Made by a program: the position numbers and the translations under genes. Below are positions 44,999 to 53,740 of a stretch of DNA of 64,000 bases, in pieces. Position 1 is the stretch's first letter. Every line of letters starts with the position of its first letter. The DNA comes from Streptomyces sp. NRRL F-5123. GTDB taxonomy: Bacteria > Actinomycetota > Actinomycetes > Streptomycetales > Streptomycetaceae. The notes under the pieces are model-generated. The model saw nothing but the letters and a program-made list of their open reading frames with translations. It did no database searches and was not told the DNA's origin. The stretch is taken from positions 1 through 64,000 of the forward strand of contig NZ_JOHY01000024.1 of assembly GCF_000721495.1 (NCBI RefSeq), given 5' to 3'.

Positions 44999-45058
44999 GC
45001 TGTCCGCAAGGGCTTCTACTGTGGGTGTCGCACCCCAAGGAGAGCCCTTGCGGACAGC
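44999..45058. promoter_or_regulatory. Nested palindrome upstream of the DinB gene
   Basis: Perfect 16-bp arms GCTGTCCGCAAGGGCT (44999-45014) and AGCCCTTGCGGACAGC (45043-45058). Inside the 28-base spacer is a second hairpin GGGTG-TCG-CACCC and a TACTGT possible -10 box. The position, 15 bases before the ATG, points to an operator pair or a leader structure. Confidence 0.7.
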
Positions 45059-45073
45059 GGAAGGCGGACGACC

Positions 45074-45640
45074 ATGAGCGGCACCCCCGAGCAGCAGCAG
45101 ACCGGTGACGCGGCGCAGGCCGCCCCCGTACCCACCGGCGAGCGCGCGGACCTGCTGGAAGTGCTCGGCAAGCACCGCCACTTCCTGCGCTTCACCGCCC
45201 GCGACCTCACCGACGAGCAGGCCGGGCAGCGGTCGACCGTGAGCGAGCTGTGCATCGGCGGCCTCATCAAGCACGTGACGTCGGTCGAGCGCGGCTGGGC
45301 GGACTTCGTCGTCGAGGGGCCGTCCGCGATGCCCGACTTCACGGCCATGACGGAGGCGGACTTCGCCGAGCGCGCGGCGGAGTTCCGTATGCAGCCCGGC
45401 GACACGCTCGCCGGCGTCCTCGCCGCGTACGACGAGACCGCCCGCCGTACGGACGAGCTGGTCGCGACGCTGCCGGACCTCGACGCCTCGCACCCGCTGC
45501 CGAAGGCGCCGTGGTTCGAAGGCGACGCGCAGTGGAGCGCGCGCCGCACGTTCCTGCACATCATCGCCGAGACCGCCCAGCACGCCGGGCACGCGGACAT
45601 CATCCGCGAGGCGCTGGACGGCGCGAAGTCCATGGGCTGA
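45074..45640 (+). CDS. DinB family protein
   Basis: A 188-residue protein from ATG 45074, GGAAGG upstream. Four-helix DinB pattern: LLEVLGKHRHFLRFTARDLTDEQAG, ELCIGGLIKHVTSVERGWADF with a metal-site His near 72, and RRTFLHIIAETAQHAGHADIIREALDG with the second and third His near 164 and 168. Such proteins are mycothiol- or bacillithiol-dependent transferases in some cases. The gene stands behind a strong palindrome. Confidence 0.88.
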   Translation: MSGTPEQQQTGDAAQAAPVPTGERADLLEVLGKHRHFLRFTARDLTDEQAGQRSTVSELCIGGLIKHVTSVERGWADFVVEGPSAMPDFTAMTEADFAERAAEFRMQPGDTLAGVLAAYDETARRTDELVATLPDLDASHPLPKAPWFEGDAQWSARRTFLHIIAETAQHAGHADIIREALDGAKSMG

Positions 45641-45862
45641 GCGCCCGCGCCAGCGGCCACCGGTCCGGTACGAGGCCCACGCCCCGTGCCGGACCGTTCC
45701 CGTACCGGGGACCCCCGCGAGGCCCGGCGAAACAGCGGATTCGGCCGGTCCGTACGCCCCCGCCGCCGCCCGGCCGCCGCGGGGGCTCATAGACTCGGGG
45801 GCAACCGGGCCCGCGGCCCGGCACCGTCATGCCGTTCTTCGCCGCACTACGGGAGAGCCACC

Positions 45863-47149
45863 GTGCCCGACACCGCCCTGTCCGAGCGCACCGCCGACGT
45901 GATCGTCGTCGGCGCCGGTCCCGCCGGTTCGACGACCGCGTATTACCTGGCGAAGGCCGGGCTCGACGTCCTGCTGCTGGAGAAGACGTCCTTCCCGCGC
46001 GAGAAGGTGTGCGGCGACGGCCTCACTCCGCGCGCCACCAAGCAGCTCGTGTCGATGGGCATCGACATCTCCGAAGAGGCGGGCTGGCTGCGCAACAAGG
46101 GCCTGCGCATCATCAGCGGCGGGCTGCGCCTGGAGATGGACTGGCCGGACCTGGCCGCCTACCCGGACTACGGGCTCGTGCGCCGCCGCGAGGACTTCGA
46201 CGAACTCCTCGCCCAGCAGGCCGTGAAGGCGGGCGCCCGGCTGTACGAGCGCTGCAACGTCTCCGGCCCGATCATCGACGAGCGCACCGGCCGCATCACC
46301 GGCGTGACGGCCAAGCTCGGCGTCGAGAAGACCCCGCTGGCCTTCAACGCCCCGCTCGTCGTCGCCGCCGACGGCAACTCCACCCGGCTCTCCCTCGCGA
46401 TGGGCCTGCACCGCCGCGAGGACCGCCCGATGGGCGTGGCCGTGCGCACCTACTTCACCTCCCCGCGGCACGAGGACGACTACCTGGAGTCCTGGCTGGA
46501 GCTGTGGGACCGGCGAGGTTCCGTCCCGCGCCAACTGCCCGGCTACGGCTGGATCTTCGGCCTCGGCGACGGCACCTCCAACGTCGGCCTCGGTATCCTC
46601 AACTCCTCCGCCGCCTTCCGCGAGCTGGACTGGCGCGAGGTGCTCAAGGCGTGGGTCGCCGGCATGCCGGAGGACTGGGGCTACACCGAGGAGAACATGA
46701 CGCAGCCCATCCGCGGCGCCGCCCTCCCGATGGCCTTCAACCGCCAGCCGCACTACACCCGGGGCCTGCTGCTCGTCGGCGACGCGGGCGGCCTCGTCAA
46801 CCCGTTCAACGGCGAGGGCATCGCCTACGCGATGGAATCCGGCCAGCTCGCCGCCGACGTCATCACGCAGGCCCACGCCCGTACCACCCCGGCGCAGCGC
46901 GAACTCGCCCTGCAGCGCTACCCGAAGATCCTCAAGGACACCTACGGCGGCTACTACACGCTCGGCCGCGCCTTCGTGAAGCTCATCGGCAATCCGAAGG
47001 TCCTCCAGCTGTGCACCGAGCGCGGCCTGACCCACCCGATGCTGATGCGCTTCGCGCTCAAGCTGCTCGCCAACCTCACCGACCCGACGGGCGGCGACGC
47101 GATGGACCGCATCATCAACGGCCTGACGAAGATCACGCCCCGCGCCTGA
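45863..47149 (+). CDS. Geranylgeranyl reductase family FAD-dependent oxidoreductase
   Basis: A 428-residue flavoprotein from GTG 45863 with GGGAGAG upstream. FAD motifs are VIVVGAGPAGSTTAYYLAKAGLDVLLLEK (13-41), FPREKVCGDGLTPRA, and LLLVGDAGGLVNPFNGEGIAYAMESG near 304. The family reduces isoprenoid double bonds. In this context it is a candidate for reducing the menaquinone side chain (MenJ-like); that is inference from family and from nearness to the menaquinone genes. Confidence 0.9.
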   Translation: MPDTALSERTADVIVVGAGPAGSTTAYYLAKAGLDVLLLEKTSFPREKVCGDGLTPRATKQLVSMGIDISEEAGWLRNKGLRIISGGLRLEMDWPDLAAYPDYGLVRRREDFDELLAQQAVKAGARLYERCNVSGPIIDERTGRITGVTAKLGVEKTPLAFNAPLVVAADGNSTRLSLAMGLHRREDRPMGVAVRTYFTSPRHEDDYLESWLELWDRRGSVPRQLPGYGWIFGLGDGTSNVGLGILNSSAAFRELDWREVLKAWVAGMPEDWGYTEENMTQPIRGAALPMAFNRQPHYTRGLLLVGDAGGLVNPFNGEGIAYAMESGQLAADVITQAHARTTPAQRELALQRYPKILKDTYGGYYTLGRAFVKLIGNPKVLQLCTERGLTHPMLMRFALKLLANLTDPTGGDAMDRIINGLTKITPRA

Positions 47150-47188
47150 CCCGTCCGCCCGCGCGGCGCACCGACGTACGAGCGCCGC

Positions 47189-47212
47189 GGCCCCGCAGTC
47201 ACCTGCGGGGCC
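47189..47212 (+). terminator. Terminator after the reductase gene
   Basis: Perfect 10-bp stem GGCCCCGCAG/CTGCGGGGCC with a TCAC loop, 40 bases past the stop. It lies between this gene and the convergent kinase gene. Confidence 0.75.
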
Positions 47213-47248
47213 GGGGCGCTTCGCGTTCCGTCGGCGGTCAGCCGCTGG

Positions 47249-49339
47249 TCACTCCTCGTCGCTCGGCGGGAGGGCGTTGCGCCAGAGGGTGACGTCCAGC
47301 ACTACGTACGTGCTCGTCTCGGTGGCCTTCGACGCGCTCTTGTAGGTGATGAGCGCGACCGTGCCCTCCGGTGTGCGGGCGCAGATCTGGCTGCCCGCGG
47401 ACACCCGGGCCACGCTGATCTCCTGGGTGAACCGGGTGTCGTGCAGGCACGTGTCGAGGGAGCCCGCCTCGCCGGTGTCGAGCAGTACCAGCTTGGTGTT
47501 GTACGCCTTCAGGCTGCACGGGTCGCTGGCGCAGCTGTAGGAGAAGTCGTCGTCGATGTCGTTCTGCGGGGTGATCTCGCTGTCGGCGAAGCTCAGGTGG
47601 TAGCCGGCGGGCAGCTGGATGCCGTTGTGGGGCTCCGGCTGCGGGTTGGGGTCGGCCTGGTTGGTCGGCTCGTCGGTCGGGCTGTCCGTCTGCGTCGGCT
47701 CGTCGGTCGGCTCCGGCGCGGACGTCTGCGACTCGGTGGTGGCGGAGGTGGAGGACTGCGTCGGCTTGTCGGCCTCGTCGTCGCTCTTCCCGCCACCGTT
47801 CAGCGCGACGGCGGCGCCGACCGCGGCCGCGATGACGACGACCGCGGCGGTGACGGCGATCGCCACCCGCTTGCCGCGGCTCATGCGCTTGGGCGGCGGG
47901 GCGCCCGCACCGCTGCCGGTCGCGGTCAGGGGGCTGATCGGGGCACCCGGGGCGCCCGGGGCGCCGAACTGGCCCTGGGGCGCGTAGGGGGAGCCGCCCT
48001 GCGGGTAGCCGTACGCCGGGGTGCCGCCCGGACCCGCGGGGTGCGTGGCCGGGTAGGCGTACGCCGCCGGGACCTGCTGCTCGCCGCCGGGCTGGGGCTG
48101 CGGGGGCGGGGAGGCGTAGGCCGCGGGCTGGGACTGCTGGGCCGGCTGGGCCGGTTGGGCCGGCTCGACCGGGGGCTGCGCGGGCTGGACCGAGGGCTGC
48201 TCGGCGGCTGCGGGCGCCTGCGGCTGGGCCGGGGGCGGGGTCGGCGCCACGTCCGGGCGGGTCGGCGTCGGCGGGACGGCGTCCGCCGGGGTGGCCGCGG
48301 GGGTCGCCGGAGCCGCCGCGGGCGGCGGGGGAGTGGCCGGGGCGGGCGGTACGGCGGGCGCGGCCGGGGCCGCGGACGCGGGCGGGGTCCCCGGGGCCGC
48401 GGGCGTGGCGGGCGACGCGGGCGCGACGTGCCGCGCCGGGATCTCCGCCGCGAGCGCGACCGGCAGCCACTGCTCGGGGCGGCGCAGCTCCGTCTGCTGG
48501 GAGGCCGCCCGGCACATCCCCACGACGTCGGCGAGCGACGGCCGTTCCGCCGGGTCCTTCGCCAGGCAGCGACGCACCAGCGGGCGCAGCTCCTCCGGCA
48601 GCGTCGCCAGGTCCGGCTCCTCGTGCACGATCCGGTAGAGCACGGCGTGCGAGGGGCCGTCCCCGTACGCGGGCGCGCCGAGGGAGGCGTAGGCGGCGAC
48701 CTGGCCGAGCGCGAAGATGTCGGTGGCGGGCGTGATCTCCCGCCCGGAGGCCTGCTCGGGCGCCATGAAGGCGGGAGTGCCGATCGTGACGCCGCTGCCG
48801 GTCAGCGCGGTGGCGTCGGCGGCGCGGGCGATGCCGAAGTCGATGACGCGCGGCCCGTCCGAGGCCAGCAGCACGTTCGACGGCTTCAGGTCGCGGTGCA
48901 CGAGCCCGGCGCCGTGCACGGCCTCCAGAGCCTCCGCGATCCCGGCGACCAGCAGCAGGACCGTCGGCACCGGCAGCGGCCCGTGCGAGGCGACCGCGGA
49001 CGCGAGCGTCGGGCCCGGTACGAAGGCGGTGGCCAGCCACGGCCGCGTACCGTCCGCGTCGCTGTCGATGACCGGCGCGGTGTACAGGCCCTGCACGCGC
49101 TGCGCGGCCTGCACCTCCTGCTTGAACCGGCGCCGGAATTCCGCGTCCTCCGCGAATTCCGGCCGGATCACCTTGACGGCGACGGGCCGCCCGGCGGGCG
49201 TGTGGGACAGGTAGACCTTGCCCATCCCGCCCGCGCCGAGCCGCGCCGCCAGCCGATACGCCCCCACCGATGCCGGATCGTCCGCCTCGAGTGGCTGGAA
49301 AACCTCGCCGGACCCTCCGGCCCCGCCCGCCCCGCTCAT
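47249..49339 (-). CDS. Membrane Ser/Thr protein kinase (PknB-like, no PASTA)
   Basis: A 696-residue protein from ATG 49339. The kinase domain runs from about 27 to 285: LGAGGMGKVYL, catalytic Lys in VAVKVIRPEF, HRDLKPSN near 147, DFG near 166 and GTPAFMAPEQ near 184. A long Pro/Ala/Gln-rich linker (about 300-480) leads to one membrane helix near 490-513 (VAIAVTAAVVVIAAAVGAAVAL). A Thr/Asp/Pro-rich exterior stalk and a 110-residue domain with four cysteines (SYSCASDPCSLK, TCLHD, ICARTPEG) follow. This sensor domain is not PASTA. The ligand is unknown. Confidence 0.93.
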   Translation of the reverse strand: MSGAGGAGGSGEVFQPLEADDPASVGAYRLAARLGAGGMGKVYLSHTPAGRPVAVKVIRPEFAEDAEFRRRFKQEVQAAQRVQGLYTAPVIDSDADGTRPWLATAFVPGPTLASAVASHGPLPVPTVLLLVAGIAEALEAVHGAGLVHRDLKPSNVLLASDGPRVIDFGIARAADATALTGSGVTIGTPAFMAPEQASGREITPATDIFALGQVAAYASLGAPAYGDGPSHAVLYRIVHEEPDLATLPEELRPLVRRCLAKDPAERPSLADVVGMCRAASQQTELRRPEQWLPVALAAEIPARHVAPASPATPAAPGTPPASAAPAAPAVPPAPATPPPPAAAPATPAATPADAVPPTPTRPDVAPTPPPAQPQAPAAAEQPSVQPAQPPVEPAQPAQPAQQSQPAAYASPPPQPQPGGEQQVPAAYAYPATHPAGPGGTPAYGYPQGGSPYAPQGQFGAPGAPGAPISPLTATGSGAGAPPPKRMSRGKRVAIAVTAAVVVIAAAVGAAVALNGGGKSDDEADKPTQSSTSATTESQTSAPEPTDEPTQTDSPTDEPTNQADPNPQPEPHNGIQLPAGYHLSFADSEITPQNDIDDDFSYSCASDPCSLKAYNTKLVLLDTGEAGSLDTCLHDTRFTQEISVARVSAGSQICARTPEGTVALITYKSASKATETSTYVVLDVTLWRNALPPSDEE

Positions 49340-49553
49340 CCCTTGACCGCCTCGTCCCCGAAGTTGCTGCTGGCGGCATGGAGACTACCGGCCGCGGGGC
49401 CGGAATCGTGCTCCGTCTCCCAGTTGTGCCCTGACAGGCACTCACCGGTGACGGACCGCCCGCCCCGGCCGCCGCACGCGGGGCCGTCAGCCCGTCCAGC
49501 CGCTCCCGTACGCCAACTCGGGCCTTGCCGTGCAGCCGCACACCTCGCGGCTC

Positions 49554-49973
49554 CTACGTGAACACCCGTACCGGCGCGACGCAGAACTCGTTGCCCTCCG
49601 GATCCCCCAGCGTGCAGTGGTCGTCGTCCTGCCACAGCCTGCGCGCGCCGGCGGCGACCAGGCGTGCGGCCTCGGCCTCGACCGCCGCAGGGCCGCCCGG
49701 CACGCGTATGTCCATGTGCAGCCGGTTCTTCGCCGTCTTCGGCTCCGGAACGCGCAGGATCGACAGCCGCGGGCCCACCCCGTCGGGGTCGCACAGCCAC
49801 GCCCCGTCGTTCGCGGAATCCTCCGGGTCGATGCCGAAGGAGGCCAGCCACTCGTCGCGCGTCGCGAACGGCGCGGGCGGCGGCTCGTCCTCATAGCCGA
49901 GCGCGGTCTTCCAGAACGCGGCGAGGACGGCGACGTCCCCGGCGTCGAGTGTGAGATCGATACGAGCACCCAT
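49554..49973 (-). CDS. VOC (glyoxalase-like) family protein
   Basis: A 139-residue protein from ATG 49973. Typical strands: VAVLAAFWKTALGYE, RLSILRVPEPKTAKNRLHMDIRVPGG and CTLGDPEGNEFCVAPVRVF, with metal ligand candidates in RLHMDI and GNEFCV. It belongs to the glyoxalase/bleomycin-resistance-like clan with an unknown substrate. It lies between the kinase and a divergent phosphotransferase. Confidence 0.85.
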   Translation of the reverse strand: MGARIDLTLDAGDVAVLAAFWKTALGYEDEPPPAPFATRDEWLASFGIDPEDSANDGAWLCDPDGVGPRLSILRVPEPKTAKNRLHMDIRVPGGPAAVEAEAARLVAAGARRLWQDDDHCTLGDPEGNEFCVAPVRVFT

Positions 49974-50087
49974 ACCGACGACGCTACGCCCCGCCACTGA
50001 CAACGCGTCACCTCCGGCTTCGGCTTCCGTCCCGTGCCGCGGCGTTCCGGCCCGCGCGGGCCCGCCGCGTGAGTAGGGTTTCGCGCC

Positions 50088-50987
50088 ATGGAACTCCCCC
50101 GGGTCGATGCCGCGCTGCTCAGCCAGTGGTGCGCGCGCCACCTCGCCTCGCCGGTCGCCGCCGAGCGGTTCCGCAGCGGGCGGGTGTCCGTCGTGGTCGG
50201 CGCCCGGCTCGCCGACGGGCGGCAGGTCGTCGTGAAGGTCCGCGCGCCCGAGCCGCGCATCGCGCACTGCTTCTCCGTCCACAGCGCGCTGTACGCCGCG
50301 GGCTTCCCGGCCCCCGAGCCGATCCTGCCGCCCACCCCGTTCGGGCGGTGGACGGCCACGGTGGAGGCGCTCGTCGAGGGCGGCGGGCGCGCCCCGACCT
50401 CGGGCGGCGCCCCCCGCCCGTACGCGGCCGCCCTCGCGTCGATGGTGCGGCTCGCCGCCCCGCTGGCCGCCCGCGTCGACCTCGACCCGAAGCCCTCCTG
50501 GAACCGCTGGGACCACGACGAGCCCGGCGTGTGGCCCACCGCCGAGAACGTCGACCGCCCCTTCCACACGGTCACCGGCCCCGACTGGCTGGAACGCGCG
50601 GGCCGGGCCGCGGGTGAGCGCCTCGCTGCGTGCCGGGATCCGTACGTCATCGGCCACGGGGACTGGTTCCCGGAGAACTTCCGCTGGCGCGGGGAGGAGT
50701 TGTACGTCGCCTACGACTGGGACAGCCTGATCCTGGCGCCCGAGGCGGTCCTCGTCGGTTTCGCCGCGGTGCACGTGGCCCCTTCCACCGAGGAGTTCGC
50801 CGCCTTCCTCTCGGCGTACGAGGCTGCGGCGGAGCGGGAGTTCGGCCCGGACGAGCGCGCGGCCGCATGGGCGGCGAACCTGTGGGCGCGCGGCTGGAAA
50901 GCGCACAAGCAGGTCGTGACGGGGGAGCCTGTGCAGGCGCTGGGGGAGGACGAGGCGCGGCGGCTGGCCTCGCTGGCGGGGGTCTGA
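50088..50987 (+). CDS. Phosphotransferase (aminoglycoside/choline kinase-like)
   Basis: A 299-residue protein from ATG 50088. It has the kinase-like lysine segment GRQVVVKVRAPE near 44, the catalytic loop YVIGHGDWFPENFRW near 186 (HGDxxPxN) and the metal-binding YDWDSL near 209. The family phosphorylates small hydroxyl compounds including aminoglycosides; a resistance role is not shown. A tandem 31-bp repeat follows the stop. Confidence 0.85.
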   Translation: MELPRVDAALLSQWCARHLASPVAAERFRSGRVSVVVGARLADGRQVVVKVRAPEPRIAHCFSVHSALYAAGFPAPEPILPPTPFGRWTATVEALVEGGGRAPTSGGAPRPYAAALASMVRLAAPLAARVDLDPKPSWNRWDHDEPGVWPTAENVDRPFHTVTGPDWLERAGRAAGERLAACRDPYVIGHGDWFPENFRWRGEELYVAYDWDSLILAPEAVLVGFAAVHVAPSTEEFAAFLSAYEAAAEREFGPDERAAAWAANLWARGWKAHKQVVTGEPVQALGEDEARRLASLAGV

Positions 50988-51008
50988 ACCGGGCCCGTCC
51001 CGGCGGGC

Positions 51009-51134
51009 GTTGCGGTGGCGGTCCCTCGGCCCGGGGGGTGTTGCGGTGGCGGTCCCTCGGCCCGGGGGGTGTTGCGGTGGCGGTCCCTCGGCCCGGGCGG
51101 GCGTTGCGGTGGTGGTCCCTCGGCCCGGAGGGGC
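51009..51134. repeat. Four tandem 31/32-bp repeats
   Basis: Units begin with GTTGCGGTGGCGGTCCCTCG and end GCCCGGGGGGT; copies start at 51009, 51040, 51071 and 51103. The last has GGTGGTGGT in place of GGTGGCGGT. They lie between the phosphotransferase and an oppositely oriented gene. The other bases of 50988-51210 show nothing further. Confidence 0.85.
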
Positions 51135-51210
51135 GGCCGCGGACTCGGGCGAGGTTCGGCACGGGCTTCCGACGTCCACCGGTGCGGCTTCCGCGCGTCC
51201 ACCGGCGCGG

Positions 51211-51576
51211 TCAGCGGAAGTCCTTGCCGTCCCGCAACTCCCAGCTGTGCGCCCCCGGATGGGCGGCGAACTCGCAGCAGGGCTCGCACGCGGGCGGCGG
51301 CCCCGTACCCGTGCAGTCGGGCAGGACGAAGACGGTCGCGGGCCGCCGCCCGCGGATCCAGCGCGTCCACACCGCGCCGTGCGCGCGGCCCGGCAGCTCC
51401 ATGACGAAGGCGTGGTGGTCGCCCAGCGAGTGCCGCTCCAGCGTGCAGCGCAGCTGCCTCTCCACGTCCTCCGGCACCGTGCTGGCGAAGGGCGCGAGCC
51501 GCCGGGCGGCGCCCACCAGCGCGGCGGGCAGCCCGACCCGCTCCCCGCAGATGACACGGACTTCGGTCGAGGTCAT
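51211..51576 (-). CDS. Conserved hypothetical protein with a CCEFxxHPGxHxW C-terminus
   Basis: A 121-residue protein from ATG 51576. Notable motifs are PEDVERQLRCTLERHSLGDHHAFVMELPG near 36-64, AVWTRWIRG, and the Cys/His-rich end ACEPCCEFAAHPGAHSWEL, which could bind metal. I do not recognise the family. A second, 5'-truncated copy of the same gene lies 0.9 kb downstream on the same strand, so the family is duplicated here. Confidence 0.7.
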   Translation of the reverse strand: MTSTEVRVICGERVGLPAALVGAARRLAPFASTVPEDVERQLRCTLERHSLGDHHAFVMELPGRAHGAVWTRWIRGRRPATVFVLPDCTGTGPPPACEPCCEFAAHPGAHSWELRDGKDFR

Positions 51577-51665
51577 GCGGCGCCGCCCTCCTCGCGTACT
51601 CCCCCCGCTGCCTCCCGCGGGGGACCCCGGCCGCGTGCGGTCGCGGCCGTCACCCTCCCAAACGA

Positions 51666-52151
51666 TCACGCCCCGTCCGGGGGCACCGTCCCTAGCCCCG
51701 ATGGCCGGTTGCGGACCATACGCGGGGTACGGATCCGGGGCCGGTCCGCGCCCTGGGGCCCCTGGGGCCCGCGCGGCTCCAGGAATTCCAGCCGGTTGCC
51801 GAACGGGTCGGCGGCGTAGAAGCGGTCGTGCCCGGGGAAGTCCCCGTCCCACGTCACGGCGTACCCACCCGCCTCCAGCCGCCGGGCCAGCTCCGCCAAC
51901 CCCCGCACGAGGATCCCCGGGTGCGCCTTGCGGGCGGGCCCGAAATCCGCCTCGACCCCGAGGTGCACTTCCAGCCCCCCACCCCGGAACCAGCACCCCC
52001 CGCGCGCGGCGAGCGCGGGCGGCTTCTCCACCTCGTCCATGCCGAGGACGCCGCCCCAGAACCCCCGGCACTTCCCCTCACCACCCGCCGGGATGGCCAG
52101 TTGCACATGGTGCAGCCCGCCGAACCCGAAGCCTTCCTCGCCGTCCGCCAT
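51666..52151 (-). CDS. VOC family protein
   Basis: A 161-residue protein from ATG 52151. Glyoxalase-fold segments are FGGLHHVQLAIPAGGEGKCRGFWGGVLGM (7-35), LEVHLGVEADFGPARKAHPGI and HDRFYAADPFGNRLEFLEP near 120. His and Glu in these match metal ligands of the clan. The tail after residue 135 is low-complexity and may be non-conserved. The substrate is unknown. Confidence 0.82.
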   Translation of the reverse strand: MADGEEGFGFGGLHHVQLAIPAGGEGKCRGFWGGVLGMDEVEKPPALAARGGCWFRGGGLEVHLGVEADFGPARKAHPGILVRGLAELARRLEAGGYAVTWDGDFPGHDRFYAADPFGNRLEFLEPRGPQGPQGADRPRIRTPRMVRNRPSGLGTVPPDGA

Positions 52152-52467
52152 GCCCTCTCCCTCTCCTGCGCGGCGCCCGCGCCCGCACGCCGCCCCGATC
52201 CCTACCCCTGCGGGGCGGCACCGATTGCAACGGTGCTCCTGCTCTGTACGGCGTGGCTCGCGGAGCGGTTGGGCGCCACGCCCTGCCTCTTCGGTAGGCG
52301 TCGCGATCTTCCCGCCGTGGGGGCTGGCCGCGCCGTTCTCCCCCAGAGCTTCGCCTGGGAGGTACCCCCACGCGCCCCTGTTGTCACCCGGCGGGGCATC
52401 GCGCGCTCCGTGCGGTGTGGGGTCGGGTGCCACTCCGGGGGTACCTCCTCGGAATGCGCGTTCACCC
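52152..52467. other. Intergenic stretch with a diverged repeat module
   Basis: No gene is supported. The segment GGCTGGCCGCG...CCCCCAGAGCTTCGCCTGGG...CGCGCCCCTG (52323-52380) is a diverged form of parts of the repeat modules at 17.3 and 33.4 kb. The remaining bases are not distinctive. Confidence 0.5.
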
Positions 52468-52805
52468 TCATCCGTAGCCGGTGCCGGACCGGGAAGCGCA
52501 TTCCTGCGGGGGCACCCCCGGATCGTCCCCCACCCGACGTCTCGCCGGCGGCTGCCCGCCGGTGGGGGTGAAGGGGGCGGGCAGGAACTGCCATGTGTGG
52601 GCTCCCGGGTGTCCGGCGAACTCGCAGCACGGCTCGGCGGCCGGGCAGTCGGGCAGGACGAGCACGACCGCCGGGGCGTGCCCGCGGGTCCACCGCGTCC
52701 ACACCGCGCCCGTGTCTCGTCCGGGCACTTCGAGGACGAAGGCGTGGTGGTCGCCGAGCGCGTGCGCATCCAGGGTGCAGCGAAGGTCGCGTTCGACGTC
52801 CTCGG
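52468..52805 (-). pseudogene. 5'-truncated copy of the CCEFxxHPGxHxW gene
   Basis: The frame reads PEDVERDLRCTLDAHALGDHHAFVLEVPG, then AVWTRWTRGHAPAVVLVLPDC and AEPCCEFAGHPGAHTW, closely matching the intact gene at 51211-51576. Homology stops just before PEDVER, so the first 35 or so codons and the start are missing. At that point the sequence becomes the opposite strand of a DUF5753 gene. The C-terminus is longer than in the intact copy (about 35 extra residues). Confidence 0.75.
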
Positions 52806-53317
52806 GGTGGGTGGTGCCCGGCGAGGCCGAGGCGTACAGCCGGGCCGTGATCCGGGCCAACCCGGCCCTCGTCAGGGACGAGGAAGTCGACACGCTCATG
52901 AGGATCCGGGCCGAACGACAGCGCATCCTCACCCACGTCGAGAAGCCGGTGCGGTTCTGGTCCATCATCGGCGAGGCCGCACTGCGCACCCCGATCGGCG
53001 GCCCGAAGGTGATGCGCGGCCAGCTCAACTACCTGGCCGATGCGGTCGAGCAGTCCAACGTGACCCTTCAGGTGCTGCCGTACGCGGTCGGCGCCCACGC
53101 GGGCCTCAGCGGACCCTTCGTGCTGATCTCGTACAACGTCCCCGGAGACACCGGCATCGTCTTCCTGGAGAACCTGACCAGCAGCCTCTACCTGGAGACC
53201 CCGGGCGAGGTGGCGAACTACACCCTGGTCTTCGACGCCCTACGGTCCGCGCCGCTCAACCCGGCCGAGTCCCTCGACTTCATCACCGCGCTGGCAGAAG
53301 AGTCCACGTCCGATTAG
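52806..53317 (+). pseudogene. 5'-truncated DUF5753 regulator (HTH lost)
   Basis: The frame carries the C-terminal DUF5753 domain: AYSRAVIRANPALVRDEEVDTLMRIRAERQRIL, FWSIIGEAALRTPIGGPKVMRGQLNYLADAV, and VFDALRSAPLNPAESLDFI. The N-terminal helix-turn-helix domain (about 100 residues) is absent; upstream DNA belongs to the truncated neighbour. A shorter protein could still start at an internal GTG such as 52849, but it would have no DNA-binding domain. DUF5753 regulators pair with DUF397 proteins, and one follows directly. Confidence 0.8.
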
Positions 53318-53333
53318 AACCACGAGGTAAGTC

Positions 53334-53537
53334 ATGAACAGCTCCCCGATGACGACCTGGCGCAAGTCCAGCTACAGCGGCAGCACCAACGACTGCATCG
53401 AGGTTGCCGACGACCTCACGGGCGTCATCCCCGTCCCCGACTCGAAGGACCCGCAGGGCCCCACCCTCGCGTTCTCCCCGGAGGCATGGTCCGCATTCGT
53501 CGCCGGGCTCAAGAGGGGCGACTTCTCGGTGGCGTGA
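53334..53537 (+). CDS. DUF397 small protein
   Basis: A 67-residue protein from ATG 53334. The family motif is WRKSSYSGSTNDCIEVADDL near 9-28, then VPVPDSKDPQGPTLAFSPEAWSAFVAGLKRG. DUF397 proteins work with DUF5753/HTH partners in morphological or toxin-antitoxin-like switches (BldB/WhiJ-type pairs). Here the partner is broken, so this protein may act with another regulator. It lies 16 bases after the pseudogene, and a hairpin terminator follows. Confidence 0.93.
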   Translation: MNSSPMTTWRKSSYSGSTNDCIEVADDLTGVIPVPDSKDPQGPTLAFSPEAWSAFVAGLKRGDFSVA

Positions 53538-53548
53538 CCCACCGGACC

Positions 53549-53580
53549 GGTCGGGCGCCATCCAGGTGGGGCGCCCGACC
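53549..53580 (+). terminator. Terminator after the DUF397 gene
   Basis: Perfect 11-bp arms GGTCGGGCGCC and GGCGCCCGACC around a 10-base loop, directly past the stop. Confidence 0.75.
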
Positions 53581-53740
53581 TGATCACGACGGAGCCTCGT
53601 TGGTGACGCCGTGGAGTTCGGCCAACGCTCGTAGCCCCGGGGGTGGTTGGGCAGCGTCCACAGGTCGCGGACCTGCCACTGCCAGGGTGTGGTGCTGCCT
53701 CAACCCGGCCCGGTCGGGCGTCCGCGCTGTGGGTGCCCGC

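Noticed and set aside
52849..53317. Functional short DUF5753 protein from an internal GTG
   Set aside because: It would lack the DNA-binding domain and has no convincing ribosome site, so I call the gene broken.
53584..53740. C-terminal extension of the HTH-TPR regulator in its first frame
   Set aside because: Residues after the frameshift are Arg/Pro/Thr-rich and unlike the family, while the correct tail is in another frame.
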